From: JANQPX01 sp041398025
Lineage (GTDB): Bacteria; Pseudomonadota; Alphaproteobacteria; Geminicoccales; Geminicoccaceae
Assembly: GCA_041398025.1 (NCBI GenBank)
Contig: JAWKVM010000005.1
Location: forward strand, 280,980 to 344,979
Length of the DNA stretch: 64,000 nucleotides
Reading direction: 5' to 3'
The notes under the pieces are model-generated. The model saw only the letters and a program-made list of their open reading frames with translations, was not told the DNA's origin and searched no databases. Of this stretch, positions 33,943 through 45,326 are shown in pieces (position 1 is the first letter of the stretch; the number at the start of each line of letters is the position of its first letter). A program made the translations under genes and the position numbers.

Positions 33943-34568
33943 ATGTCCGGGGGGTTGTTGCAGGCGACGATCCGCATCGGTCTCCCCTCATGCTGCACAC
34001 GCAGATAGACATGCATGCCCGAATGCCAAAAGTACCAGGCGATCGAGCGGTAGAAGGCGATCTGACGGTCGACGATCTCGGGCGTGATGTGCCGGTCGCG
34101 CGGGAACAAGCCGGTCTTGGCCCGCTCGATGCGAAAGGCATAGACGTCTTCGGTCGGCGGCAGGATGAACTCGAAGACGTAGCGTGATCGCCAAGCCGTG
34201 CCGAAGAACCAGGTCTTTTCCGGCGGAATGAGGATCCTGCGATAGTCGATGTCGAGGCTTTGGCGGTCCTTCACCCACGCCTCGTCGAGAACCGACAGCG
34301 CCTCTCGATGGCCTTTGCACGGCGCACCCAGATGGATCTCGCGCGGTCTGAGGGTCAGCGTCCGCACCCGCCACCAGCTGCGCACCGAAATATCGACATA
34401 GCCTTCATAGGGCCAGCCGCGCATCCTGCTGACCAGCGTGCTCTTGCCGGCGCCCGGTGGACCGGTGATCAGGAACTGGCGAAATTTGGGCTCCTCGGGA
34501 AACGGGATCCCGTGAATGTCCTGGAGATTCTCGATCGGCGCCAGCGTCAGATCGGCTGCGGCGAGCAT
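33939..34568 (-). CDS. P-loop ATPase/kinase-like protein
   Basis: A 209-residue protein with a Walker A, ITGPPGAGKSTLVSRM (about residues 34-49), and no clear ABC or AAA signature. IERAKTGLFPRDRHIT and the aromatic-rich SIAWYFWHSGMHVYLR are distinctive but unplaced. A nucleoside/polynucleotide-kinase or zeta-toxin-type fold is possible. Tight coupling to the metallophosphoesterase suggests a kinase/phosphatase pair acting on one substrate. Between this gene and ppk1 is a 97-base gap without obvious promoter or terminator. Confidence 0.65.
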   Translation of the reverse strand: MLAAADLTLAPIENLQDIHGIPFPEEPKFRQFLITGPPGAGKSTLVSRMRGWPYEGYVDISVRSWWRVRTLTLRPREIHLGAPCKGHREALSVLDEAWVKDRQSLDIDYRRILIPPEKTWFFGTAWRSRYVFEFILPPTEDVYAFRIERAKTGLFPRDRHITPEIVDRQIAFYRSIAWYFWHSGMHVYLRVQHEGRPMRIVACNNPPDI

Positions 34569-34665
34569 GTCGTTGACCTAAGGGCAAGCTGTATGAATGA
34601 TCTGATCACGCACAGCATGCCGTTGTCTCTTCCGGGCGCCCGATCTGCAACATTGCCGAGAGCGA

Positions 34666-37716
<3,051 letters not shown>

Positions 37717-37775
37717 GACCGCTCCCGTTCGGCAGGCACGAAAGTGAGGCATTTAAGAAATTTTGGCCTATTTTA

Positions 37776-37798
37776 GCGAAAAATTCGCCCGGCGAATT
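37776..37798 (-). terminator. Rho-independent terminator of the importer/M81/RraA operon
   Basis: AATTCGC (37782-37788) and GCGAATT (37792-37798) form a perfect 7-base stem with a CCG-type loop; on the minus strand the stem is followed by TTTTT. It lies 130 bases downstream of the rraA-like stop and upstream of ppk1, so it insulates ppk1 from the operon. Nothing else is seen in 37799-37927. Confidence 0.65.
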
Positions 37799-37927
37799 AA
37801 TCCAGATCAAGCAAATTGACCTGACGCAATCATCCCATCCGCAGACCTGCCCTATTTTTCATGGGTGGCTCTATCGGCCACGCTTGGTCGAGGGCCCTCG
37901 GCGGCTCGGCCGGAGGCCTCCATATCG

Positions 37928-38617
37928 TCACAAAATCCGATGGCGAGCGAAGACCGTGGCCAGGCTGTCACCGCGCAGCAGCTCGTCACGTACCGTGGTT
38001 TCGAGGCGAGCCTTGGCGAGGGCGGCGTTGACCGTCTCGAGAATGCGCGCTGCCGGGACGATCACCACGCCGTCGATGTCGGCGAACACCAGATCGCCGC
38101 TTTCGACGGCGACGCCGCCGATTTCGCCCGGCACGTCATACATCATCATCTTGCCGCGATATCTGGTGTCGACGGGGCTGGTGGCGGCACTTGCCACCGG
38201 AAAGTTCATCGCCCGGATCTGACGCACATCGCGCACGGCGCCGTCGGTCAGGCAGCCGGCGGCACCGAGATGACGCGCGCGGGTCGAAAGGAGCTCGCCC
38301 CAGGGCGCGATCCTGGTGTTGCCGTGGCAGACCAGCACCGGCAGCTCGTCCGGTTTCAGGCTGTCCACCAGCTCGATCTCGATGCCGTAGACATCGAGCG
38401 CTTCGTCGTCGTGATAGACCGGCATGTAGAGGCCGACCCGGGCGAGTCCGCAAAGCACGGTTTCGGGATCGAGCAGGGCGAGTGGCGCTGCCGGCGACTG
38501 GCGGCGAAAGCCGAGGCCGTCCAGCGTGTCGGCGAGCACCGGCGAATAGAGTTCGGCGCGGCAAAGGGCGATTGCATCCTTGATGGTGCTCGCAGTCTCT
38601 CCGGTCCTGTCGACCAT
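37928..38617 (-). CDS. RraA-family protein (dimethylmenaquinone methyltransferase/aldolase fold)
   Basis: A 229-residue member of the RraA/HMG aldolase family. Visible: SPVLADTLDGLGF, the metal/active-site segment ARHLGAAGCLTDGAVRDVRQI, and GEIGGVAVESGDLVFADIDGVVIVP. The GAxRD-type pattern (DGAVRD) fits the aldolase-type site (4-hydroxy-4-methyl-2-oxoglutarate aldolase/oxaloacetate decarboxylase), but the RNase E regulator role cannot be excluded; catabolic context favours an aldolase. The long frame to 38977 is antiphase to the M81 gene; ATG 38617 lies 14 bases after its stop. Confidence 0.82.
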   Translation of the reverse strand: MVDRTGETASTIKDAIALCRAELYSPVLADTLDGLGFRRQSPAAPLALLDPETVLCGLARVGLYMPVYHDDEALDVYGIEIELVDSLKPDELPVLVCHGNTRIAPWGELLSTRARHLGAAGCLTDGAVRDVRQIRAMNFPVASAATSPVDTRYRGKMMMYDVPGEIGGVAVESGDLVFADIDGVVIVPAARILETVNAALAKARLETTVRDELLRGDSLATVFARHRIL

Positions 38618-38631
38618 CGTCCGTTTCCTCG

Positions 38632-40170
38632 TCAAGATGAAGGGGCGTCCTTTCGCCGGACGGCGTCCGGCTCGAGGGGGAAGAGCGGCCGCGGTCGGCT
38701 CTTGTAGTCCAACCGGGCAAGATTGGCGGGGCAGACACCCGGGCAATCGATCAGGATGGAGCGTGCGGCGATAGCACCATAGGCGGCGCGCCAGGCGATC
38801 GCCGACTTGACCACGATGATGCGCTGATCCGCGGGCTCGATGCCGACGGCACGCAGCTGCTCGATGTCGAAGGGCATGGTGCGCAAGGTGGTCAGCACGA
38901 TCCTGACGCCGCCCGCCTCGCCTTTGCCGGTCTCGCCGTTGTCGGTCTCCCCATCGTCGGTCTCGATGACCGCGCAAAGCCCCATGTCGGTAACGAAGCC
39001 GGTCATGTAGCTGCCGCTATGGCGAAAGCGGGCAGGGGCGGCAAAGGTGACCCTGCCGTCGATCATGACCGGCGTGCCGTGCAGGCGGTCCGCCTTGGCG
39101 CCGACCTCACCTCGAAAGCGCCCGCCGACCCCGACCGCAGCTGCAGCCGCTGCGGCCTCGGCGTCGGCGAGGACGACCACGGCGCCTTCGGCTCCGGCCT
39201 TGAGGAGCGCCTCCAGGATCACCGTGCCGTCGCCGGCGCTGCCGCCGCCGAGATTGTCCGCGGGATCCACCAGCACGAGCGGCGCCGGCGCATGCTTGCC
39301 GATCAGGTCGGCGATGCCGTCGGGCGGTGTCAGTGCCGGCGTGAATTCCTTGCGCGTCCGCCAGATCGTCTCGGTCATGGCGTCCGCGGCGCGGTCGACC
39401 GCGGCCTGATCCGTGCCATAGGCGAGCACGGCGGCGCCGAGGTCCGGCACATCGGCATAGGCGAAGCCCATGGCGGTGGTCATGGTGACGACGCCGGGCT
39501 CGTGCTCGAGGTCGTGCATCGCCGCCAGCAGGCCGCTCATCGGGTCGTCGTCGGTCGACTGGCAGGGCGGCACGGTGACCAGCGGCAGCTTGCGGTAGGC
39601 GCTGTGCAGGTGCTCGCCGTCCAGCAGGCGGCGCAGGCAGCCGACCGCCTCGGCGCCGCGCGCGGCCATGTCGACATGCGGGTAGGTGTCGTAGCCGACG
39701 ATGACGTCGGCCGTCTCGACCATGGCCTTCGAGATGTTGGCGTGGAAATCGGTGGTGGCGACGATCGGGCGGTCCGCACCGACCGTCTGGCGCAGCGCCG
39801 CGAGCATCGCACCGTCGGCATCAGGCGCACCGTCCGCGACCGCAGCACCGTGCAGCACGGCGAGGACGCCGTCGAGCGATGCCGTCGCGGCGAGGCCTGC
39901 CGTCAGTTTGGCCATCAGCAATTCGAACGCCTCGGCGGTGATCAGCCCGGAGGGCACGGCAGCCGCGAACAGGATCGGCAAGAGCTCGATGTCCGCCGCG
40001 TCGGCCGCCGCGATCATGCCGCCGAGCTCCGTGCCGGTGCCGCGATAGCGTTCGATCACATCGCCGCCTTCGGCATATTGATAGGCCTGGAAATCCGCGA
40101 ACGTCGTCCTGGTCGCGGCGAAGCTGTTGGTCTCGTGATAGAAACCGAGCAGGGCTATTTGGGCACGCAT
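38632..40170 (-). CDS. M81-family metallopeptidase (MlrC-like), copy 3
   Basis: A 512-residue M81 peptidase: IALLGFYHETNSF at the start, VLAVLHGAAVADG, ATTDFHANIS, YDTYPHVDMA and, in the C-terminal domain, VDPADNLGGGSAGDGTVIL and VVVKSAIAWRAAY. The second metal motif reads TDFHAN in place of DLHGN. A short acidic repeat (DDGETDNGETGKGEAGG) sits near residue 425 and looks like a loop insertion. A ribosome site (GGAGAG) precedes the ATG. It is in one operon with the IclR gene, RraA and the polar amino-acid-type importer. Confidence 0.9.
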   Translation of the reverse strand: MRAQIALLGFYHETNSFAATRTTFADFQAYQYAEGGDVIERYRGTGTELGGMIAAADAADIELLPILFAAAVPSGLITAEAFELLMAKLTAGLAATASLDGVLAVLHGAAVADGAPDADGAMLAALRQTVGADRPIVATTDFHANISKAMVETADVIVGYDTYPHVDMAARGAEAVGCLRRLLDGEHLHSAYRKLPLVTVPPCQSTDDDPMSGLLAAMHDLEHEPGVVTMTTAMGFAYADVPDLGAAVLAYGTDQAAVDRAADAMTETIWRTRKEFTPALTPPDGIADLIGKHAPAPLVLVDPADNLGGGSAGDGTVILEALLKAGAEGAVVVLADAEAAAAAAAVGVGGRFRGEVGAKADRLHGTPVMIDGRVTFAAPARFRHSGSYMTGFVTDMGLCAVIETDDGETDNGETGKGEAGGVRIVLTTLRTMPFDIEQLRAVGIEPADQRIIVVKSAIAWRAAYGAIAARSILIDCPGVCPANLARLDYKSRPRPLFPLEPDAVRRKDAPSS

Positions 40171-40274
40171 CGACTCTGTCTCTCCATCAGCTCATCTCCC
40201 CGTACATCTCGACCGAGGAGCAGATCGAGGGCTCTTGCAAAAGCAGGTCTCTCATCGCGGTTGCTCGCTCCCGC

Positions 40275-41039
40275 TCAGCGATTGCAGAGCTCGGCACAGA
40301 GCTCGGCGGCGCGCGCTTTGAGCATGTCGCGATAGCGGGGGAGGTGGCTGGCGACGTCGTCTTTCGGCACCACCAGGCAAAGCGTGGCGATGCAGCGCCG
40401 GTGCTCGTCATGGATGGAGGCAGCGAGGCAGCGGATAAAGCTGTCCGCGCCGACGAAGTCGAAATAGCCCGCCGCCTGGGCAGCACGCGCCTCGTCGACG
40501 AAGGCGTCCAACGCCATCACCGAGCCGTCCGGCAGGTGAAGGTCCTTTCTGGGGATCAGGGCCCCGATCTCGGCATCGCTGAGGCCTTCGGTCAGGAGGC
40601 GGCCCGAGGCCGTCCAGGGCAGGGGAAAGCGCTCGCCGACCGCAGCGCTGATGCGGAACTGGCCGCGTCCCTCCTGCATCAGCACGGCGGTGTTCTTGTC
40701 GCCGTCCAGCATGCACAGCTGCGACGTCTCCCCGGTCTCGCGGGTCAGCCGCTCCAGATAGCGCTTGGCGATGCGGGTCAGGCTGAAGCGGGCGAGATAG
40801 GCGCTGCCGAGGAAATGCAGCTTGCGCCCAAGAAAGACCCGGCCCTCGTCGTCGGCGGCTTCGAGAATGCCCCGCTCCAGCAGCAGGCCGACAAGCTCGT
40901 AGATCGAGGACTTCGGCGCGTCCATGCCGACCGCGATTTCGTTCGGCCGCTGCGGTGTTCGGGCGCGCTGCAGATAGTCGAGCATGTCGAAGGCACGTTC
41001 GAGGCCGCGCATGCGGTTCTGTTTCACGGGGCGGGTCAT
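40275..41039 (-). CDS. IclR-family transcriptional regulator
   Basis: A 254-residue IclR-type regulator: an N-terminal winged helix (RGLERAFDMLDYLQRARTPQRPNEIA, KSSIYELVGLLLERGILE) and the C-terminal effector domain (SQLCMLDGDKNTAVLMQEGRG, FPLPWTASGRLLTEGLSDAE, CIATLCLVVPKDD). It is encoded within the operon it presumably controls, 33 bases after the ATPase gene and 105 bases before the M81 gene. A palindromic operator candidate lies at 44164-44195 upstream of the operon. This is the only intact transcription factor gene in the window. Confidence 0.9.
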   Translation of the reverse strand: MTRPVKQNRMRGLERAFDMLDYLQRARTPQRPNEIAVGMDAPKSSIYELVGLLLERGILEAADDEGRVFLGRKLHFLGSAYLARFSLTRIAKRYLERLTRETGETSQLCMLDGDKNTAVLMQEGRGQFRISAAVGERFPLPWTASGRLLTEGLSDAEIGALIPRKDLHLPDGSVMALDAFVDEARAAQAAGYFDFVGADSFIRCLAASIHDEHRRCIATLCLVVPKDDVASHLPRYRDMLKARAAELCAELCNR

Positions 41040-41071
41040 GATGGCAGGGCAGTCTCGTCCTGAACGAATGA

Positions 41072-41839
41072 TCAGAATTTGGCGTTGCGCAGGAAATCGG
41101 CGAGCCGTTCGGTCTTCGGCTGGCGGAACATCTCGGCAGGGGCACCCTGTTCGCCGATGCGGCCCTCATGCATGAACACGACGGCGCTGGACACGTCGTG
41201 GGCAAACTGCATTTCGTGGGTGACCAGCAGCATGGTCATGCCGTCGTCGGCGAGGCCCCGCACCACGTTCAGCACTTCGTTCACCAGCTCCGGGTCGAGG
41301 GCGGAGGTGACCTCGTCGAACAGCATCAGCTTCGGCGCCATGGCGATGGCGCGCGCGATCGCGACCCGCTGCTGCTGGCCCCCGGAGAGCTGGCCCGGAT
41401 AATGATGGCGCCGATCCAGAAGGCCGACGCGCTCGAGCCAGCGTTCGGCCAGCGCTTCGGCCTCGCTCTTGTCCATGCCCTTCACCTTGGTCAGGCCGAG
41501 CATCACGTTCTTCAGCGCAGTCATGTGCGGGAAAAGGTTGAACTGCTGAAACGCCATGCCGGTCATGGCGCGCTGAAGCGCGATCTCCTTTTCGCGCCGG
41601 CGCACCCGTCTGCCGCCGTCCAGCCGGTAGCCGATGGTCTCGCCGTCGATCGCGATGATGCCGTCGTCATAATCCTCCAGCATGTTGATGCAGCGCAAAA
41701 GCGTGGTCTTGCCGGAGCCGCTCGATCCGATGATGCTCACCACCTCGCCCTTGTTCATGGCGAGATCGACTCCCTTGAGCACCTCGATCTCGCCGAAGCG
41801 CTTGTGCAGGTTCTCGATCTTGAGCAGCGGCTCGCTCAT
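41072..41839 (-). CDS. Polar amino-acid-type ABC transporter ATPase (GlnQ-like)
   Basis: A 255-residue ATPase of the GlnQ/HisP group: Walker A GSSGSGKTTLLRC (about residue 37), LSGGQQQRVAIARA, Walker B LMLFDEVTSALDPEL (the family-typical DEVTSALD), and VTHEMQFAHDV. It follows two permease genes of the His/Glu/Gln/Arg group in the same orientation, giving a standard binding-protein, two-permease, one-ATPase importer. Confidence 0.92.
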   Translation of the reverse strand: MSEPLLKIENLHKRFGEIEVLKGVDLAMNKGEVVSIIGSSGSGKTTLLRCINMLEDYDDGIIAIDGETIGYRLDGGRRVRRREKEIALQRAMTGMAFQQFNLFPHMTALKNVMLGLTKVKGMDKSEAEALAERWLERVGLLDRRHHYPGQLSGGQQQRVAIARAIAMAPKLMLFDEVTSALDPELVNEVLNVVRGLADDGMTMLLVTHEMQFAHDVSSAVVFMHEGRIGEQGAPAEMFRQPKTERLADFLRNAKF

Positions 41840-41869
41840 CGTCTCTCCTTCTGCCCGGCGTTCCGTCGC

Positions 41870-42532
41870 TCAGGTGGGCAGCGCCACCTTGCGCTCGAGA
41901 TAGCGTCCGAGCCTCTCCAGCGCGAAATTGATCAGGAAATAGAGAAAGCCTGCGAGGAAGAAGAATTCGAGGCTCATGAAATTGCGCGCGATCACCTGCT
42001 GCACCGCGAGCAGCAGCTCGACCACCCCGATGATCGACAAGAGCGTCGAGCCCTTGACGATCTCGGTCGCGACGTTGACCCAGGTCGGCAGGATCTGGCG
42101 AAGGGCCTGCGGCATCAGCACATGCAGGAAGGTCTGGGGGAAGGTGAGGCCGATCGACTTTGCCGCCTCGACCTGCCCCTTGGGAATCGCCTGCAGCGCG
42201 CCGCGCAGGATCTCGCCGACATGGGAGCTGCAGAAAAGGGCGAGAGCGAAGGTGCCCGCCTGAAAGGCCGTGAGCTGCACGCCGATGACCGAGAGGATGT
42301 AGAAGCAGGCGAGGATCAGCACGAAGACCGGCGTGCCGCGCAGGAAGTCCGTGTAGAGTCTGGTGATGACGCGAAGGGCCGCATGCCCGTAGGTGGCGGC
42401 GAGGCCGACCAGGATGCCGAGCAGCGTGCCGGCGACGATGGCGAGCGCCGAGATCGCGAGCGTGTTGCCGAGGCCCGCAATGAGCGCGTTGCGGGCGATC
42501 CAGACTTCGCTCAAAAATTGCTGCAGCTCCAT
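41870..42532 (-). CDS. Polar amino-acid-type ABC transporter permease
   Basis: A 220-residue inner-membrane permease of the HEQRo family, with about five membrane segments starting NTLAISALAIVAGTLLGILV. It carries the YTDFLRGTPVFVLIL motif and the EAA-type loop AAKSIGLTFPQTFLHVLMPQ. Its partner is the permease at 42569-43231; the two genes are 36 bases apart. Confidence 0.9.
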   Translation of the reverse strand: MELQQFLSEVWIARNALIAGLGNTLAISALAIVAGTLLGILVGLAATYGHAALRVITRLYTDFLRGTPVFVLILACFYILSVIGVQLTAFQAGTFALALFCSSHVGEILRGALQAIPKGQVEAAKSIGLTFPQTFLHVLMPQALRQILPTWVNVATEIVKGSTLLSIIGVVELLLAVQQVIARNFMSLEFFFLAGFLYFLINFALERLGRYLERKVALPT

Positions 42533-42568
42533 GCCGTCAGCTCCGTCGTCGCGGCGGTGACAGCCTGC

Positions 42569-43231
42569 TCATGCCGGGATCGCGAGCCTGCGCTCGGCCT
42601 GGCGGAGGAGGGCGGCGATGACGTAGCAGGTCAGGACGTAGAGAAGGCTCGCGACCAGCCAGGTCTCGATCACGCGAAAGCTCTCGACGTTGATTTTGCG
42701 CGCGTAGAAGGTGAGTTCGGGGACGGCGATCGCGGCGGCGAGCGAGGTGTCCTTGAACAGCGAGATGAAGTTGTTGCTGAGCGAGGGGAGCACGTTTCGG
42801 AGCATCACCGGCAGGGTGAGATAGCGCCGCGCCTGCATCTCGGTCAGGCCGATGGCAAGCCCTGCCTCCCTGAGCCCCGCAGGCAGCGCGACCAGCCCTG
42901 CGCGAAAAACCTCGGTCAGATAGGCGCCGGCGTAGATCGCGAGACTGGCGACGAAGGATTCGATCTTGCCGAGACGCACGCCGAGCTGGGGCAGGGCGAA
43001 ATAGGCAAACAGGATGATCACCAGGATCGGCGTGTTGCGGATCGCGGTCACGTAGATCGAGGCGAGCGCCCGCAGCAGTCGGTTCCTCGAGACCATGCCG
43101 AAGGCCAGGGCCAGGCCGATGACACAGCCGATGGCGATCGAGACCAGCGCCAGGCCGAGCCCGAGGGCCAGGCCTGACAACAGGAGATCGAAGTTTCGCC
43201 AGACGACGCCGAAATTGAAATTGTAGTCCAT
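42569..43231 (-). CDS. Polar amino-acid-type ABC transporter permease
   Basis: A 220-residue permease of the same family and length as its partner, with SIYVTAIRNTPILVIILFAY (the RxTP motif) and the loop REAGLAIGLTEMQARRYLTL contacting the ATPase. It lies 27 bases after the binding-protein gene; an antiphase frame extends to 43445 but ATG 43231 (MDYNFNFGVVWRNFDLLLSG) matches the family start. Confidence 0.9.
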   Translation of the reverse strand: MDYNFNFGVVWRNFDLLLSGLALGLGLALVSIAIGCVIGLALAFGMVSRNRLLRALASIYVTAIRNTPILVIILFAYFALPQLGVRLGKIESFVASLAIYAGAYLTEVFRAGLVALPAGLREAGLAIGLTEMQARRYLTLPVMLRNVLPSLSNNFISLFKDTSLAAAIAVPELTFYARKINVESFRVIETWLVASLLYVLTCYVIAALLRQAERRLAIPA

Positions 43232-43258
43232 GGACCCAGCCCCGGCGTCGCGACCGCC

Positions 43259-44134
43259 CTACTGGAACTCGACCGGAAAGCCGATCTTGGGCTGGGGCAG
43301 GTCGATGCCGAACCAGGTCTTGAAGGAAGCGGCGTAGGTCCCGAACTCCACGCCCGACATAGCCTCGTGCAGCACGGTGTTGACGAAGTTCAGCCAGCGC
43401 TGATCGCCGGGCTTCACCGCGCAGCTGTAGCTGTTCGGACCCCACGCATAGCCCGCACTCTTGTAGCGATCCGGGTTCTGCACGATCAACCAGTTGACCG
43501 AGGCCTGGTCGGTCGCCGCGGCATCCGCACGTCCGGAATTCAGCGCCTGATAGGAAAGATCGGTGCTGTCATACTGATCGACGGTGGCCTCCGGCAGAGC
43601 CTGATGCACAAGGTCCTCGGCATAGACGTTCTGCAGGATCGCGATGGTGACGTCGCCGCCCGCCGCCTTCAGCGCCTCGTAGTCCGCATAGTCACCGTCG
43701 GCGAGCAGCAGCAGGCCGACGCCTTCGCGGTAATAGGGGATGGTGAACTCGACCTGCTGGGCGCGGCCCGCGGTCACGGTCATGAACTGGCAGGTCAGAT
43801 CGACCTTGTCGGTGACCAGATTGGGGATGCGCGCATCGCTCGACTGCTGCACGAACTCGATCGCCTCCGGGTCATCGAACAGGCCCTTGGCGACCAGCTT
43901 CGCGATGTCGACGTCGAAGCCGACCAGATTGCCGTCGGCGTCCTGAAAGTGCCAGGGAGGGTTGGTGCTGCCGGTGCCGACGATCAGCTTGCCCCGATCC
44001 AGGACCTGCTGCAGCCGGTCCGCCTCCTGCGCCTTGCCGCTCATGGCGCCCAGAAAGACGCCGGCGATCGCCACCGTTGATAGCGTTGCCATTCTGCCGC
44101 TTGCCACAGCCTTTCTCCCTTTTCTGATCGTCAT
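43259..44134 (-). CDS. Polar amino-acid-type ABC transporter substrate-binding protein
   Basis: A 291-residue receptor of the SBP_bac_3 family. A signal peptide (MATLSTVAIAGVFLGAMSGKAQ) follows a short basic leader. Family features: LDRGKLIVGTGSTNPPWHFQ, GNLVGFDVDIAKLVAKGLF, and the VEFTIPYY segment. Possible starts are ATG 44134 and ATG 44092; I use 44134 because it keeps a basic n-region. It is first in the operon running to the RraA gene. The ligand is likely an amino acid or an amine/acid derivative; the downstream M81 peptidase hints at something less ordinary. Confidence 0.9.
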   Translation of the reverse strand: MTIRKGRKAVASGRMATLSTVAIAGVFLGAMSGKAQEADRLQQVLDRGKLIVGTGSTNPPWHFQDADGNLVGFDVDIAKLVAKGLFDDPEAIEFVQQSSDARIPNLVTDKVDLTCQFMTVTAGRAQQVEFTIPYYREGVGLLLLADGDYADYEALKAAGGDVTIAILQNVYAEDLVHQALPEATVDQYDSTDLSYQALNSGRADAAATDQASVNWLIVQNPDRYKSAGYAWGPNSYSCAVKPGDQRWLNFVNTVLHEAMSGVEFGTYAASFKTWFGIDLPQPKIGFPVEFQ

Positions 44135-44163
44135 TGCCGGCCATCGTATGATGTCCGCTATTA

Positions 44164-44195
44164 TGGAATGATGTGCGGAATACCGGATCATTCCA
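44164..44195. promoter_or_regulatory. Candidate operator for the IclR regulator
   Basis: TGGAATGAT (44164-44172) and ATCATTCCA (44187-44195) are a perfect 9-base inverted repeat with a 14-base spacer. The TGGAA...TTCCA ends recall IclR-type sites. ATGATGTCCG (44148) and ATGATGTGCG (44168) also form a direct repeat 20 bases apart, about two helical turns. All lie 14-61 bases upstream of the binding-protein start. Confidence 0.5.
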
Positions 44196-44347
44196 CTATC
44201 GAGTCCGGTGTTTCGATGTCAAGCGCTTTGCCCGCCGGCGGAGCTTCGCCGTCCGGCCATCACGTCCATGGGCCGCGTCTTCGGAACTGTCACAATTCAT
44301 CGATAGGCATGATGGCTGGATCCATGCTGGCATTGGGGGAGCGTACC

Positions 44348-45190
44348 ATGGGCCAACAAGATCAAGGCCTCGCCTTCGAGCAGCACGAGCGCAGCTGCAA
44401 CGCCACCCATCGGATGTTCAAGGCCCGTATCGGTCGCTTCGACGATCCCGCCGACCGTGCGCTGATGGATGAACTCGCGGCATGGGTCGAGGAGACCTAT
44501 CGCGAGGAGCTGAAGGCACGGCCGTCGAAGCATGTCTATCTGCGACGGCTGCCCGCTGGCATTCAGGCGAAGATGGATCGCCTGCGCGACAGCGAGGTGA
44601 TCCGTTCGGCCATCCTCGAGCAGGTCGGTGCCGGCACCGTGATCACGCCCATGCAGAACACCGACGAGCTCTACATCTCCCACTACAACAGGGACTATGG
44701 CGGCGACCATGGCCTGTTCACCAGGCATTACGACGGCAATCTGCGCTTCATGCCGATCGGCGCCGTGGTGCGCGCGCTGATCTATTTGCAGTCGGATGCC
44801 ACCTACCGGGTCGTGTTCGCCGACAGCGGCGTCGAGAAGGCGTTCGAGAGCTACGACTTCGGCCTGCTCGACTTCCACAAGGAGCTGCACTGGGTCGAAG
44901 GCGACTACAATCCGGACGACCAGCAGCGGATCCTGCTGAAGTGCAACTACCTCCTGGCGCCGAGAAACGCCGTCTGGCTGACCAAGGCGCTGCTCGGCGC
45001 CAATACCGGCGTGTTCTACGTCGTCAAGGCGGCGATGGAATACTCGAAAAGCCCGAGAACGCCGCTGCAATATGCGGTGGGCTATCTCTGCAACGTCATG
45101 CGGCTTTTGAACAACATCCACCCGCTCGTGCCGATCCTGCTGATCGCCGCGATCGTGCTCGGCATGGCGCTCGGCTTGCCCGGGGGCTGA
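44348..45190 (+). CDS. Protein of unknown function with possible 2OG-Fe(II) oxygenase-like core and a C-terminal membrane helix
   Basis: A 280-residue protein not assigned with confidence. A central block (HYNRDYGGDHGLFTRHYDGN, FMPIGAVVRALIYLQSDATY, LLDFHKELHWVEGDYNPDDQ, RILLKCNYLL) contains an HxD (HYD) followed by a distant His and an Arg, an arrangement seen in 2-oxoglutarate/iron oxygenases; this is inference. The last ~25 residues (VPILLIAAIVLGMALGL) form one membrane helix. ATG 44348 follows GGGGGAG; earlier starts in this frame (44168, 44171, 44216) lack one. A CTGTCAC half-site lies at 44287-44293. Confidence 0.65.
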   Translation: MGQQDQGLAFEQHERSCNATHRMFKARIGRFDDPADRALMDELAAWVEETYREELKARPSKHVYLRRLPAGIQAKMDRLRDSEVIRSAILEQVGAGTVITPMQNTDELYISHYNRDYGGDHGLFTRHYDGNLRFMPIGAVVRALIYLQSDATYRVVFADSGVEKAFESYDFGLLDFHKELHWVEGDYNPDDQQRILLKCNYLLAPRNAVWLTKALLGANTGVFYVVKAAMEYSKSPRTPLQYAVGYLCNVMRLLNNIHPLVPILLIAAIVLGMALGLPGG

Positions 45191-45255
45191 TCAACCTCGT
45201 CGAGCGCAGTCCCGAGGCGTAGCGCATCGGCCACAGTCCTAGGGTGCGCACGGAG

Positions 45256-45284
45256 TTGTCACGGGAAGGTCACGCCTCTGTCCC
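45256..45284 (+). promoter_or_regulatory. Three-repeat Pho-box-like element upstream of the ELM1-led operon
   Basis: TTGTCAC (45256-45262), AGGTCAC (45267-45273) and CTGTCCC (45278-45284) are direct repeats at an exact 11-base period with 4-base spacers, the layout of PhoB sites (CTGTCAT repeats). The element ends 42 bases before the start codon at 45327. No good -10 hexamer is seen at the expected distance. Confidence 0.55.
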
Positions 45285-45326
45285 GATCGTCCGGCTTGCT
45301 GCACGAGCTTCGGATTCCTCGCTCGG

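Noticed and set aside
44287..44304. CTGTCAC-AATT-CATCGAT as a Pho box for the gene at 44348
   Set aside because: The second repeat is too poor (3 of 7) to list as a feature, though it is mentioned with the gene.
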